The notes beneath the pieces are model-generated. The model searched no databases. It saw nothing but the letters and a program-made list of their open reading frames with translations, and was not told the DNA's origin. From Mariprofundus erugo (GTDB lineage: Bacteria > Pseudomonadota > Zetaproteobacteria > Mariprofundales > Mariprofundaceae), in NCBI RefSeq assembly GCF_005818865.1, contig NZ_VBRY01000014.1, positions 1 through 50,419 on the forward strand: a stretch of 50,419 nt of DNA. The letters are read 5' to 3'. Made by a program: the position numbers and the translations under genes. Shown here piece by piece: positions 37,377 to 45,214 of this stretch (position 1 is the stretch's first letter; every line of letters begins with the position of its first letter).

Positions 37377-39137
37377 TCACTGTATCGGCCGGATCCACCT
37401 GGACATGGTGATCCACATCTGTGAAACATCAATCGGCTTGGTGATATGGTCATTCATGCCAGATTGAGCGGGCAGCGACGAGTCTGAATCCATCTCTTCG
37501 GCACTCATGGCCAGAATCGGCAGAGACTGAAAGCGTGGCTGTTTTCTTATTTCACGTGTGGCTTCATATCCATCCATGACCGGCATCTGACAGTCCATCA
37601 GTACACCATCGAAGTCGTGAATTTCCAGAAGCTCCAAGGCCTCTTTGCCGTTTGTGGCGATCTCGACGTGGATGCCATTGCAGGTGAGCAGCTCAACGGC
37701 AATCTCCCTGTTGATCTCGTTATCCTCGACCAACAGAACCCTGGCTCCCTTGAGTTGCTGCAGAGCCTGATCGACCGCATCCTCCTCCGTCACGGTACTC
37801 ACCGTGATACAGTTGGCGAGTGTGACCGTGAAATGGAAGGTGCTGCCATGCTCCTTCTCACTTTCAACCCAGATCTTTCCTCCCATCACCTCCACGATCA
37901 TTTTGGAGATCAACAGCCCGAGTCCGCTGCCGCCATATTCACGCGCGGTCGATGCATCGGCCTGAGAAAAGGACCGAAACAGCTTTTGCTGCTGCGCGAG
38001 TGTCATGCCGATGCCGGAATCCTTAATGGAGAATTTTAATGCAATGGTATCTTCCGTTGTATCCAGCAAGCACGCTGAAACGGTCACGGTACTGTTTTCC
38101 GGGCTGAATTTGACCGCGTTACTGACCAGGTTGATAAGAACCTGCCCAAGCCTGAGCGGGTCGCCCCGCATGACGGGCGGAATCTGCGGGTCGATATCCA
38201 CCATCATGCGAATCCGTTTGCCACGCGCATTGGTTTCGGTGATGAACAGCAGGTTCTCAATGACGCTTTGCAGTTCAAAGTTGACCAGCTCCAGCACCAG
38301 TTTCCCCGATTCAACCCTGGAGAAATCCAGTACCTCATTGACAATGCGCAGCAGGTTTTCCGCCGAGCGATGAATTTTATCGATGCTGTCACGTTGCTTT
38401 TCGTCCAGCTGCGTTTGCATGACCATGTTGGTCATACCGATAATCGCATGCATGGGGGTGCGGATCTCGTGGCTCATGTGAGCCAGAAACATCGACTTGC
38501 TTCGGGTGGCCCGTTCTGCCTCCTCCTTGGCCTCGCGTAATTTTGTTTCCATCTCTTTGCGCAGCGACTTTTCCCGCATGATATCCATGGTGCGCGTGGT
38601 TAAACGTTCGTACATGGTCAGAACCGTTTGAATAAACAGCCGGGTGGAGCCGCTCATCTCCTCATTCGAACGGGCCTTGGCTTCAGCCAGTGTGCAACCG
38701 GATTCCAGTGCCAGCACAACCTTGGCCATGCGCTTGTCGTTATCGAGTATGTGATAGGCCAGCCACTTTGACAGGTAGGTAATGATATCCTGAAGCACAT
38801 CATCGAGTGGTTTTTCCCCCTCTTCCTGTCGCAGCGCGACGACATGCTCAATGAATGACCCGTGTGACTCCTGATGCTCGGTCAGCCATATATCGTTCGG
38901 CAGATATTTCTCCCATACCTGTTCTTCCGACTGAAAGTGGTAGTCCGCATAGTCAGCCAGTTCATCGAAGTAGCTGTTAAGCGTGGACGGGTGGGAGCGG
39001 TTGGCGAGGTGTGCAGCAAGCCGGTTGAGGATATCGACCAGCCGTTTATGCTGTTTGTCGATATGTTCGATACCGGTTTCGAAATTTGTATCCCATGGAA
39101 ATATTTCGAAATACTCGATTGGATCATCATGTTGCAT
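37377..39137 (-). CDS. Hemerythrin-domain hybrid sensor kinase (hemerythrin-HisKA-HATPase-REC)
   Basis: 586 residues from the minus-strand ATG at 39137. Residues 10-140 are a bacteriohemerythrin domain with all seven di-iron ligands: His30, His67, Glu71, His88, His92, His129 and Asp134 (motifs DKQHKRL, HFQSE, HQESH, HILDND). Such domains bind O2 reversibly. A long coiled coil follows, then the kinase core with [14 protein letters not shown] (His223), NLVSNAVKFSP, DSGIGM and GSGLGLLISKMIVEVMGG, and a C-terminal receiver with [14 protein letters not shown]. No membrane segments, so it is a cytoplasmic sensor of oxygen or di-iron redox state. It carries no HPt; the HPt of the 32.6-kb kinase or a separate one would complete a relay. 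It diverges from the kinase at 39.5 kb. Confidence 0.95.
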   Translation of the reverse strand: MQHDDPIEYFEIFPWDTNFETGIEHIDKQHKRLVDILNRLAAHLANRSHPSTLNSYFDELADYADYHFQSEEQVWEKYLPNDIWLTEHQESHGSFIEHVVALRQEEGEKPLDDVLQDIITYLSKWLAYHILDNDKRMAKVVLALESGCTLAEAKARSNEEMSGSTRLFIQTVLTMYERLTTRTMDIMREKSLRKEMETKLREAKEEAERATRSKSMFLAHMSHEIRTPMHAIIGMTNMVMQTQLDEKQRDSIDKIHRSAENLLRIVNEVLDFSRVESGKLVLELVNFELQSVIENLLFITETNARGKRIRMMVDIDPQIPPVMRGDPLRLGQVLINLVSNAVKFSPENSTVTVSACLLDTTEDTIALKFSIKDSGIGMTLAQQQKLFRSFSQADASTAREYGGSGLGLLISKMIVEVMGGKIWVESEKEHGSTFHFTVTLANCITVSTVTEEDAVDQALQQLKGARVLLVEDNEINREIAVELLTCNGIHVEIATNGKEALELLEIHDFDGVLMDCQMPVMDGYEATREIRKQPRFQSLPILAMSAEEMDSDSSLPAQSGMNDHITKPIDVSQMWITMSRWIRPIQ

Positions 39138-39500
39138 GGAGTTCGTCTCCCACTTTTGATGAATACGGCATCTGCCCTGCTCCTCACACTCGATTTCAGC
39201 TCTTTATCAGTCAAGAAAGAATGGTGCCGAAATGACAGTGACGGGAGCGGATGCATCGAGCTGCTGCAGCGTGCCTTAAAGATATCTGTGCAGGTGGTTG
39301 AAAAGTCATCAGCTGATGTTGTCTCGCAATCAGTGCTGAATGGGGTGCGTGCGGTGAAAATCAGGGCTGATCGACCCCCCGGGTGCTTTTGGTTCCCGCG
39401 TTTTTACTGGCAGAGGCACGTCTTTTGCTTGGAATCGTGCACATCGATATTGCGCAAGTCTGAGCAGGCTTGTATTGCGGTGCAGGAGATGCCAGTGGAT
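39138..39500. promoter_or_regulatory. Divergent intergenic region between two sensor kinases
   Basis: The 363-nt region must carry the promoters of both kinases. On the plus strand, TTGCTT (39425-39430) and TATTGC (39448-39453) are 17 bp apart and could be weak promoter boxes for the downstream kinase; the -10 match is poor. Plus-strand frames stay open here, but the translation has no recognisable domain and the sequence just upstream of 39501 fits a leader better. Confidence 0.3.
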
Positions 39501-42440
39501 ATGGAACATTATCGCAAAGGTGTGCAGCCGGTACTCATTGCCACCCTGATTATGACGGTCCTTGTGTCCGCCATTATTGTTTTCTCCTGGCATCAGATGG
39601 TGGATGCCCGTCAGCAGCACCTTAATGATGAGTTCCGCTCTGATATCGCTGAAATCCGTGTCAAAATTGCCGAGCGTATGACGGCCTATAGTCAAATTTT
39701 GAAGGGGGGACGCAGCCTGTTTCTTGCCTCTTCTGAAGTGACCCGTCAGGAGTGGCACACCTATGTCTCCAGTCTTCAGCTGGATAAGGATTATCGCGGT
39801 ATTCAGGGCGTCGGTTATGCCATGGCGGTGACGCCGGATCAGTTGTCATCGCATGAGGCGGAGATTCGCAGAGAAGGTTTTCGCGACTACCGTATCTGGC
39901 CTGAGGGTGAGCGGGATCTTTATACCGCGATTGTATATCTGGAACCATTCGACTGGCGTAATCAGCGAGCATTCGGCTATGACATGTTTGCCCAGTCGAC
40001 CCGCCATGAGGCGATGGCGCGTGCACGCGACAGCGGCGAACCGTCATTAAGCGGCAAGGTGCTGCTGGTTCAGGAAACCAACGAGGAACCACAGGCCGGT
40101 ACCTTGTTGTATGTCCCTTTATATCGCAAGGATGTGCCGCTGGAAACCGTGGCGCAGCGGAGAGATGCCCTGCTGGGCTGGGTCTACAGTCCCTATCGGA
40201 TGGATGATCTCATCGAAGGGATGCTGGGTAGCCGTGCCAGCGATTTGCGCCTGCAAATTTATGATGATAACGCCGATCATGCCGACAACCTTCTGTATGA
40301 CAGTCAGCCGAATGCGGCGGGCGGATCGCTGATCTCTTTTAACCTGCCGCTGGAGACCGCCGGGCGTGTATGGCAGCTGCGGTTTCAGGCATTGCCTGCC
40401 TATGCGGAGGCGATCGGCATCCGTTCGCTGGTGCCGGAGATGGCCGGTATGGTATTGATCGGACTGTTATTGATTGCACTGACCTGGAATCTGTTCAATA
40501 CACAACGTCGGGCCAGCAGGCTGGCCCATCAGCTGACCGCATCGCTGCGTCAGAGCGAGGAGCGCTGGAGTTTTGCGCTGGAGGGGAGTGGTGATGGCGT
40601 ATGGGACTGGAATATCAGCACGGGCAAGGTCTTTTTCTCGCCCCGTTTCAGACAGATTCTGGGGCTGGAAGAGGGCGATCTTGAGGGGAGTATGGAAGGG
40701 TGGAAGCAGCGACTGCATGCCGGTGATGTCGACATGGTCGAGCATGAGCTGGCGCGCCACCTGCGCGGAGAGAGCAGTGAATATGTGTGCGAGTACCGTA
40801 TCCGCCATCGTAACGGTCGCTATATATGGGTTCTTGGCCGTGGCAGGGTGATCAGTTACAGCGAGGATGGCACGCCACTGCGACTGGTCGGGACGACCAG
40901 CGACATCAGCCGGCGTCGTCAGGCCGAGGAGAAAATACGGCTGTTATCGCAATCGGTGCACCAGTCCGGTGAGGCGATCATGATGACGGATGCCACCGGC
41001 ATGATTGAATACGTCAATCCGGCTTTTACCACGATCACAGGTTACAGCGAGGCGGAAGCCGTGGGACAGACTCCACGCCTGCTCAATAGCGGTGCCCAGA
41101 GCAATCAGTTGTATGCAGCATTGTGGGCGACGATCAGCAGCGGTCGTACATGGCATGGCCGCATTGTCGATCGCAAGAAGGATGGCAGTTTCTATCCGGC
41201 CATGCTGACCATTTCGCCGATCTCCAGCACGGGGGGGGAGATCACCCATTATGTCGGTATTCAGCAGAGTCTGCAGGAGTATGAGGATATGGAGGCGCGT
41301 TTCCATCAGTCACAGAAGATGGAGGCGATCGGTACGCTGGTGGGAGGAATTGCCCACGATTTCAATAATACGCTGGCCGGTATTACCGGAAACCTATATC
41401 TGGCGCGCAAACGTGTGCAGGAGCAGCCCGAGCTCTACGATCGACTGGGCATCATCGAGCAGCTGGCATTCCGGGCGGCAGCCATGATCAAGCAGCTGCT
41501 TACCTTTTCACGCAAGAGTAAACCGGAAATGACGCCCGTCGCTATTCACTCGTTTATCAAGGAGACGATCAAGCTGCACCGGATTTCATTGCCGGAGAAT
41601 ATCGAGCTTAAAGCCGTGGTGGGTGAGGGGGACTTCGTCATCATGGGGGATGTGAATCTGCTGCAGCAGGTGATGATCAACCTGTTGAACAATGCCCGTG
41701 ATGCGCTCGACGGCATCGAGCATCCTGCCATTGAGGTCGGGCTGGAACGCTATAACGCAGATGAGCAGTTTCATGCTGATCACCCGGAGCTGGCGGGTGA
41801 TCAGCTGGTCCATATCCGGGTATGTGATAATGGCCATGGTATCAGCCAGACGGATCTGGCTCATGTATTCGAACCGTTTTTTACCACCAAAGGGGTGGGT
41901 AAGGGGACAGGCCTTGGACTGTCGATGGTGTATGGGGCCATTCAGAGCCACCGGGGTGTGATTTCCATTGAATCACAAATGGAGCAGGGCACCTGTGTGC
42001 ATATCTATCTGCCGTTGATGCGGGTGCGGGTGCCACAGGAAAACGAGGATGTGTTGCGGGTCATGCACGGGCAGGGCGAATGTATCCTGCTGGTGGATGA
42101 TCATGAGGAGACACTGGCCACCCACAGAGAGGTGCTGGAAAGTCTCAATTACCGCGTGATCACTGCAACGAACGGAGCCGATGCGGTTGATATCTATCGC
42201 AAGCAGCAGGGGCATATTGATCTGGTGGTGCTGGATGTGGTGATGCCGAGGATGGGCGGCAAGGAGGCCTTCTGGGAGATCCGTGCCATCGATCCGATGG
42301 CGCGCATGATGTTTGCGACCGGTTATGATCGCGGCAATGTGCAAAAAGATCCTGATCTGGCGGATATTCCGGTGATTAACAAGCCGTTTGTCGTGGCCGA
42401 ACTCAGCCAGGTGATCGGCAGGTTGTTGAAGCGCAGTTAG
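39501..42440 (+). CDS. CHASE-PAS-PAS hybrid sensor kinase (HisKA-HATPase-REC)
   Basis: 979 residues from ATG 39501. An ATG at 39489 directly abuts AGGAG, too close to use; from 39501 the spacing is 12, a little long. A membrane helix (about 13-32) precedes a CHASE domain (about 50-300; LDKDYRGIQGVGYA, FGYDMFAQSTRHEAM), and a second helix lies near 310-330. PAS_3 (about 350-480) and PAS (about 485-605) follow. The phosphoacceptor is [16 protein letters not shown] with His619. The ATPase has [18 protein letters not shown] and [11 protein letters not shown]. The receiver has Asp912 in LVVLDVVMPRMGG. The kinase core closely resembles that of the 25976-27901 gene. CHASE domains bind small extracellular ligands; the ligand is unknown. 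Confidence 0.92.
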   Translation: MEHYRKGVQPVLIATLIMTVLVSAIIVFSWHQMVDARQQHLNDEFRSDIAEIRVKIAERMTAYSQILKGGRSLFLASSEVTRQEWHTYVSSLQLDKDYRGIQGVGYAMAVTPDQLSSHEAEIRREGFRDYRIWPEGERDLYTAIVYLEPFDWRNQRAFGYDMFAQSTRHEAMARARDSGEPSLSGKVLLVQETNEEPQAGTLLYVPLYRKDVPLETVAQRRDALLGWVYSPYRMDDLIEGMLGSRASDLRLQIYDDNADHADNLLYDSQPNAAGGSLISFNLPLETAGRVWQLRFQALPAYAEAIGIRSLVPEMAGMVLIGLLLIALTWNLFNTQRRASRLAHQLTASLRQSEERWSFALEGSGDGVWDWNISTGKVFFSPRFRQILGLEEGDLEGSMEGWKQRLHAGDVDMVEHELARHLRGESSEYVCEYRIRHRNGRYIWVLGRGRVISYSEDGTPLRLVGTTSDISRRRQAEEKIRLLSQSVHQSGEAIMMTDATGMIEYVNPAFTTITGYSEAEAVGQTPRLLNSGAQSNQLYAALWATISSGRTWHGRIVDRKKDGSFYPAMLTISPISSTGGEITHYVGIQQSLQEYEDMEARFHQSQKMEAIGTLVGGIAHDFNNTLAGITGNLYLARKRVQEQPELYDRLGIIEQLAFRAAAMIKQLLTFSRKSKPEMTPVAIHSFIKETIKLHRISLPENIELKAVVGEGDFVIMGDVNLLQQVMINLLNNARDALDGIEHPAIEVGLERYNADEQFHADHPELAGDQLVHIRVCDNGHGISQTDLAHVFEPFFTTKGVGKGTGLGLSMVYGAIQSHRGVISIESQMEQGTCVHIYLPLMRVRVPQENEDVLRVMHGQGECILLVDDHEETLATHREVLESLNYRVITATNGADAVDIYRKQQGHIDLVVLDVVMPRMGGKEAFWEIRAIDPMARMMFATGYDRGNVQKDPDLADIPVINKPFVVAELSQVIGRLLKRS

Positions 42441-42545
42441 GGAGATGCTGCCCGGCGTTTTTTTTCGGATACCGTAAAGGTCGCTCTGGAGGTCATTGCG
42501 TCCTGATCTGGCCGGATGATACGGCCGGTATTAGTGTCGCCCCCT

Positions 42546-43247
42546 ATGAATACCGGCATCGATAATACCCTGTTCCATTTGATCAATGATGCGCATACGC
42601 CATGGCTTGATGGCTGCTTTGGTGTGATCAGCGGCTTGGGTGACGGGCTGGTCGTGGCCCTGCTCTGTGCGTTGCTGATGTTGTTTCACTTGCGGCTTGG
42701 CCTGGCTTCGCTGCTCGCTTTTGCCATCTCCGGCTTGTTGGCTCAGTTGTTGAAGCGTCTGTTTGATACGCCGCGACCAGCCGCTCTGCTTGAGCATGTG
42801 CATGTGCTCGGTTCCACCCTGACCACTCACAGCTTCCCTTCCGGCCACGCCACCTCCGACGGGGTGATGGTGCTGGCGGCGCTGTTGTTGTGGCGCCTGC
42901 ACGACTGGCGAAGCTGGACTGTCGCCGGCTTGTTTGTGGTGGCCGCTATTGGCCGTATTTATGGTGGTGCTCATTTTCCAGTCGATGTGATGGCCGGGCT
43001 GCTGCTCGGTATTACGACGATGTGGGCGATGTGGCACTGGTCGGCCCGCTGGCCTGTCGAGCGCTGGCAGGTATCGGAGTGGAGCTGGAAAATTCCCGGT
43101 TTGATCGTGGCGGTTTTGGCGGCTGTGCTGGGCCTTGGTTATCATATGCAGCCATCGACGGCTCAGTCGCTGGCTCTGATATTGCCGGTGGCCTCCCTGA
43201 TGATATTGTTGCAGCAGTGGAAAAAGAGGGTGCCGCATGAGCAGTGA
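42546..43247 (+). CDS. PAP2-superfamily membrane phosphatase
   Basis: 233 residues from ATG 42546, no strong ribosome binding site. Five to six membrane segments. The three phosphatase motifs are present: KRLFDTPRP, SFPSGHAT and GRIYGGAHFPVDV, where the first residue of the third motif is Gly instead of the usual Ser. It probably removes phosphate from lipid phosphates such as undecaprenyl pyrophosphate or phosphatidic acid; the exact substrate cannot be told from sequence. Its end overlaps the holC start by 11 nt, so the two are likely co-transcribed. Confidence 0.9.
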   Translation: MNTGIDNTLFHLINDAHTPWLDGCFGVISGLGDGLVVALLCALLMLFHLRLGLASLLAFAISGLLAQLLKRLFDTPRPAALLEHVHVLGSTLTTHSFPSGHATSDGVMVLAALLLWRLHDWRSWTVAGLFVVAAIGRIYGGAHFPVDVMAGLLLGITTMWAMWHWSARWPVERWQVSEWSWKIPGLIVAVLAAVLGLGYHMQPSTAQSLALILPVASLMILLQQWKKRVPHEQ

Positions 43248-43677
43248 TATGCAGGTTCATTTTGAACTGCTGGAAACAGCCGATCGTGTTGAAGGGATTG
43301 CCCGTCTGCTGCTCAGGCGCGGCCGCCTGACCCCATCCGTACTGGTACTGTGTCCGGATGACGGTTTTGCCGCCCAGCTGGATGAGCGGTTGTGGACGAT
43401 TCACCCGGAGTCCTTTCTTGCTCATGCCATTGCCGGCTCCGATCCTGTCCACAATGCCCGGCAACCGATTCTGTTGTCGACCTCGATTGTGCGCGATAAT
43501 CAGGCCACGGTTCTGATCAATGGCGGGCTTGAGCTTCCTCCCGATATTTCCGGCTTTTCGCATCTGGTTGATTTCGTTGATGGCTGGGATGAAGGATTGA
43601 AGCAGGCGGCGCGTGAGCGTTTTCGTACCTATCGCCAGATGGGGCTGGAGCCGAAATATCTGGGGAGCAAATCATGA
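43237..43677 (+). CDS. holC: DNA polymerase III chi subunit
   Basis: 146 residues. The protein shows the HolC pattern: VHFELLETADRVEGIARLL at the start, VLVLCPDDGFAAQLDERLWT, HAIAGSDPVHNARQPILLS and a C-terminal VDFVDGWDEGLKQAARERFRTYR. HolC connects the clamp loader to single-strand-binding protein. It overlaps the PAP2 gene and is followed at its stop codon by the hairpin that begins the 43.7-kb repeat copy. In many proteobacteria holC follows pepA; here pepA is over 20 kb away. Confidence 0.92.
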   Translation: MSSDMQVHFELLETADRVEGIARLLLRRGRLTPSVLVLCPDDGFAAQLDERLWTIHPESFLAHAIAGSDPVHNARQPILLSTSIVRDNQATVLINGGLELPPDISGFSHLVDFVDGWDEGLKQAARERFRTYRQMGLEPKYLGSKS

Positions 43678-43815
43678 TGACTTCGCAAGAAGTCATCAGC
43701 GCGCCCATGGACGGGCGCGCAAATCAGATGCTTGCATCCAAGTATCTGATTTGTAAGGAAAGTGAAAATCACACTTTTCGCTTTCCGTGGAGAAAAAAGG
43801 CCAGGATGGACTTTT
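43675..43815 (+). repeat. Structured repeat element, compact copy (modules A to E, plus orientation)
   Basis: A: TGATGACTTC/GAAGTCATCA (43675-43698), perfect 10 bp, loop GCAA, beginning on the holC stop codon; sequence unrelated to the other A modules. B: GCGCGCCC/GGGCGCGC (43699-43720... second arm to 43720) around ATGGAC, perfect 8 bp. C: 14-bp stem AAATCAGATGCTTG/CAAGTATCTGATTT (43721-43752), loop CATC, one G-T wobble. D: GGAAAGTGAAAA/TTTTCGCTTTCC (43757-43786), 12 bp with one wobble, six-base loop. E: AAAAGGCC/GGACTTTT around AGGAT (43795-43815), one mismatch. It ends 17 nt before the PilZ-like gene, so E may lie in that gene's leader. Confidence 0.85.
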
Positions 43816-43831
43816 TGCGAGACCATCAATC

Positions 43832-44257
43832 ATGACTCAACCGGATGAACGCCGTTCCTTTATCCGCCACCCGGTGGATGTGCCGATTCAGATTTACCCG
43901 CAGCTGGGGCCGCTGCTGTCGGAGGTGCAGATGCGCGATGTCGGCAAGGGGGGGCTGGCCTTTCGTACCAATGTGGCACTCGATAGCGGCATGCTGCTGA
44001 CGCTGGTGATTCCGCATGTGCATCCTCCGTTTGAGGAGACAGGGGTGGTCTGCTGGTGTCAGCCCGATGGTGACAGCTTTGAGGTCGGGGTGCGTTTCGT
44101 CGATCAGGAGGTCATGTTCAAGGCCCGTATGGTGGAGCAGATCTGTTATATTGAAGAGTATCGCCGGCGCGAGAACGGGCGCGGCAGGCGTTTGTCGCTT
44201 GAGGAGTCGGCCCGCGAATGGGTGAACAAATATGCAGCTGATTTCGGTCTGAACTGA
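43832..44257 (+). CDS. PilZ-domain-like protein
   Basis: 141 residues from ATG 43832; GTG 43787 in the same frame would start inside the repeat element and is less likely. The domain begins with the arginine motif RRSFIRHPVDVPI and has RDVGKGGLAF where PilZ proteins have (D/N)-x-S-x-x-G; the serine is glycine here. The rest (TGVVCWCQPDGDSFEVGVRFVD) fits a PilZ barrel. C-terminal charged helices follow. If it still binds c-di-GMP it is an effector for the cyclase and HD-GYP proteins in this window; the altered motif leaves this open. The downstream gene starts 1 nt after its stop. Confidence 0.82.
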   Translation: MTQPDERRSFIRHPVDVPIQIYPQLGPLLSEVQMRDVGKGGLAFRTNVALDSGMLLTLVIPHVHPPFEETGVVCWCQPDGDSFEVGVRFVDQEVMFKARMVEQICYIEEYRRRENGRGRRLSLEESAREWVNKYAADFGLN

Positions 44258-44258
44258 A

Positions 44259-44942
44259 ATGTCATTACACTTTACCTCTGCCACGATGGCCTATCTCGAA
44301 GAGCTGGCCGCAAACAACAATCGCAACTGGTTTCAGGAGCATAAGCAGCGTTATGAGGATGATGTCCGTCAACCGGCTCTGGCACTGATTGAATCAGTCG
44401 GTGAGCGCCTTCCCGATATGGCACCGCACTTTACCGCCGATGCCCGCAAGATGGGCGGTTCATTGATGCGAATTTATCGCGACAGCCGTTTCTCCAAAGA
44501 TAAAACGCCCTACAAAACCAACATCGGTATCCAGTTCAGGCATGAAGCGGGCAAGGATGTGCATGCCCCAGGTTTCTATCTGCATATCAGTCCCTCGGCC
44601 TGTTTTATTGGTGCCGGTATCTGGCATCCGGAAGCCGATGCGCTGCAAAAGATTCGCCGCTTTATTGCCGATGAGCCACAGCTCTGGCTTGCAGCACGCG
44701 ATGACCCTGCCTTCAGCCGCTGGTTTTATCTCGATGGTGACAGTCTGAAAAATGCACCGCGCGGTTTTGATAAAGCGCACCCGCTGCTTGAGGATATCCG
44801 GCGCAAGGACTTTATCGCCATCAGTGATATTGCCCCGGTATTGATTGAGCAGGCCGATCTGGCCGATATCGCCTGTGATTATTTCAGGGCGGCAACGCCA
44901 TTGATGCAGTTTCTCTGCCGGGCACTGCGTTTACCGTTTTAG
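44259..44942 (+). CDS. DUF2461 family protein (TIGR02453)
   Basis: 227 residues from ATG 44259. It has the family motifs: LEELAANNNRNWFQEHKQRYEDDVRQP near the N-terminus, MRIYRDSRFSKDKTPYKTNIG in the middle, PGFYLHISP and GAGIWHP, and C-terminal FDKAHPLLEDIRRKDF. Function of the family is unknown. It starts 1 nt after the PilZ-like gene and forms a short unit with it. Its stop lies inside a perfect 13-bp palindrome. Confidence 0.9.
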   Translation: MSLHFTSATMAYLEELAANNNRNWFQEHKQRYEDDVRQPALALIESVGERLPDMAPHFTADARKMGGSLMRIYRDSRFSKDKTPYKTNIGIQFRHEAGKDVHAPGFYLHISPSACFIGAGIWHPEADALQKIRRFIADEPQLWLAARDDPAFSRWFYLDGDSLKNAPRGFDKAHPLLEDIRRKDFIAISDIAPVLIEQADLADIACDYFRAATPLMQFLCRALRLPF

Positions 44943-44966
44943 CGATGATCTGAATCGCTAAAACGG
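44934..44966. terminator. Palindrome spanning the DUF2461 stop codon
   Basis: CCGTTTTAGCGAT (44934-44946) pairs perfectly over 13 bp with ATCGCTAAAACGG (44954-44966) around a 7-nt loop. The TAG stop is at 44940-44942. A U-run lies within the stem, not after it, so classical intrinsic termination is uncertain. Confidence 0.5.
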
Positions 44967-45061
44967 CAGTAGTGAGGCAGTGCGTCCGGGGCGAACCCGG
45001 CAGCTAACCACCCTGCACATCAGCATTTTTTTACCGGCGTCGATGACAGATGGCTGTTGCG

Positions 45062-45067
45062 TACAAT
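45062..45067 (+). promoter_or_regulatory. Possible -10 box for the leader of the 45.2-kb kinase
   Basis: TACAAT at 45062-45067 is a good -10 match. The matching -35 region (around 45039-45045) is weak, so an activator may be needed. Use of this site would give a leader of about 140 nt. Confidence 0.35.
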
Positions 45068-45162
45068 GGCTTTGGCTACTCGTCGGGTGAGGTTCTGGCT
45101 GGCCATATACCTACTCCAGCAAGGGTTCAATGGGGGGCGTTTGCGTCGATAAACCGTGTGAG

Positions 45163-45210
45163 TGGCCCGGATTATGCTGATAAAGCCCCGGGCCATTTTC
45201 CCGGGGGGTG
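45163..45210 (+). promoter_or_regulatory. Mutually exclusive leader helices controlling a ribosome binding site
   Basis: TGGCCCGG (45163-45170) pairs perfectly with CCGGGCCA (45188-45195). Alternatively CCCCGGG (45186-45192) pairs with CCCGGGG (45200-45206). The two share bases 45188-45192 and cannot coexist. The second helix buries most of GGGGGG (45203-45208), the ribosome binding site 6 nt before the GTG at 45215. The first leaves it free. This is the architecture of a translational switch. The region upstream (44967-45162) is gene-free and could hold a sensing part; it contains a small CCGGG/CCCGG hairpin near 44984-44998. Confidence 0.5.
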
Positions 45211-45214
45211 ATGT

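Noticed and set aside
38874-39488. N-terminal extension of the 39.5-kb kinase frame
   Set aside because: The first part is antisense to the hemerythrin gene and the rest shows no domain; the membrane helix of the kinase starts only after 39501.
44967-45162. Known c-di-GMP (GEMM) riboswitch upstream of the 45.2-kb kinase
   Set aside because: The conserved GEMM stretches around GCAAACC and ACGCAAAGCC are not present; I could not match another known class.
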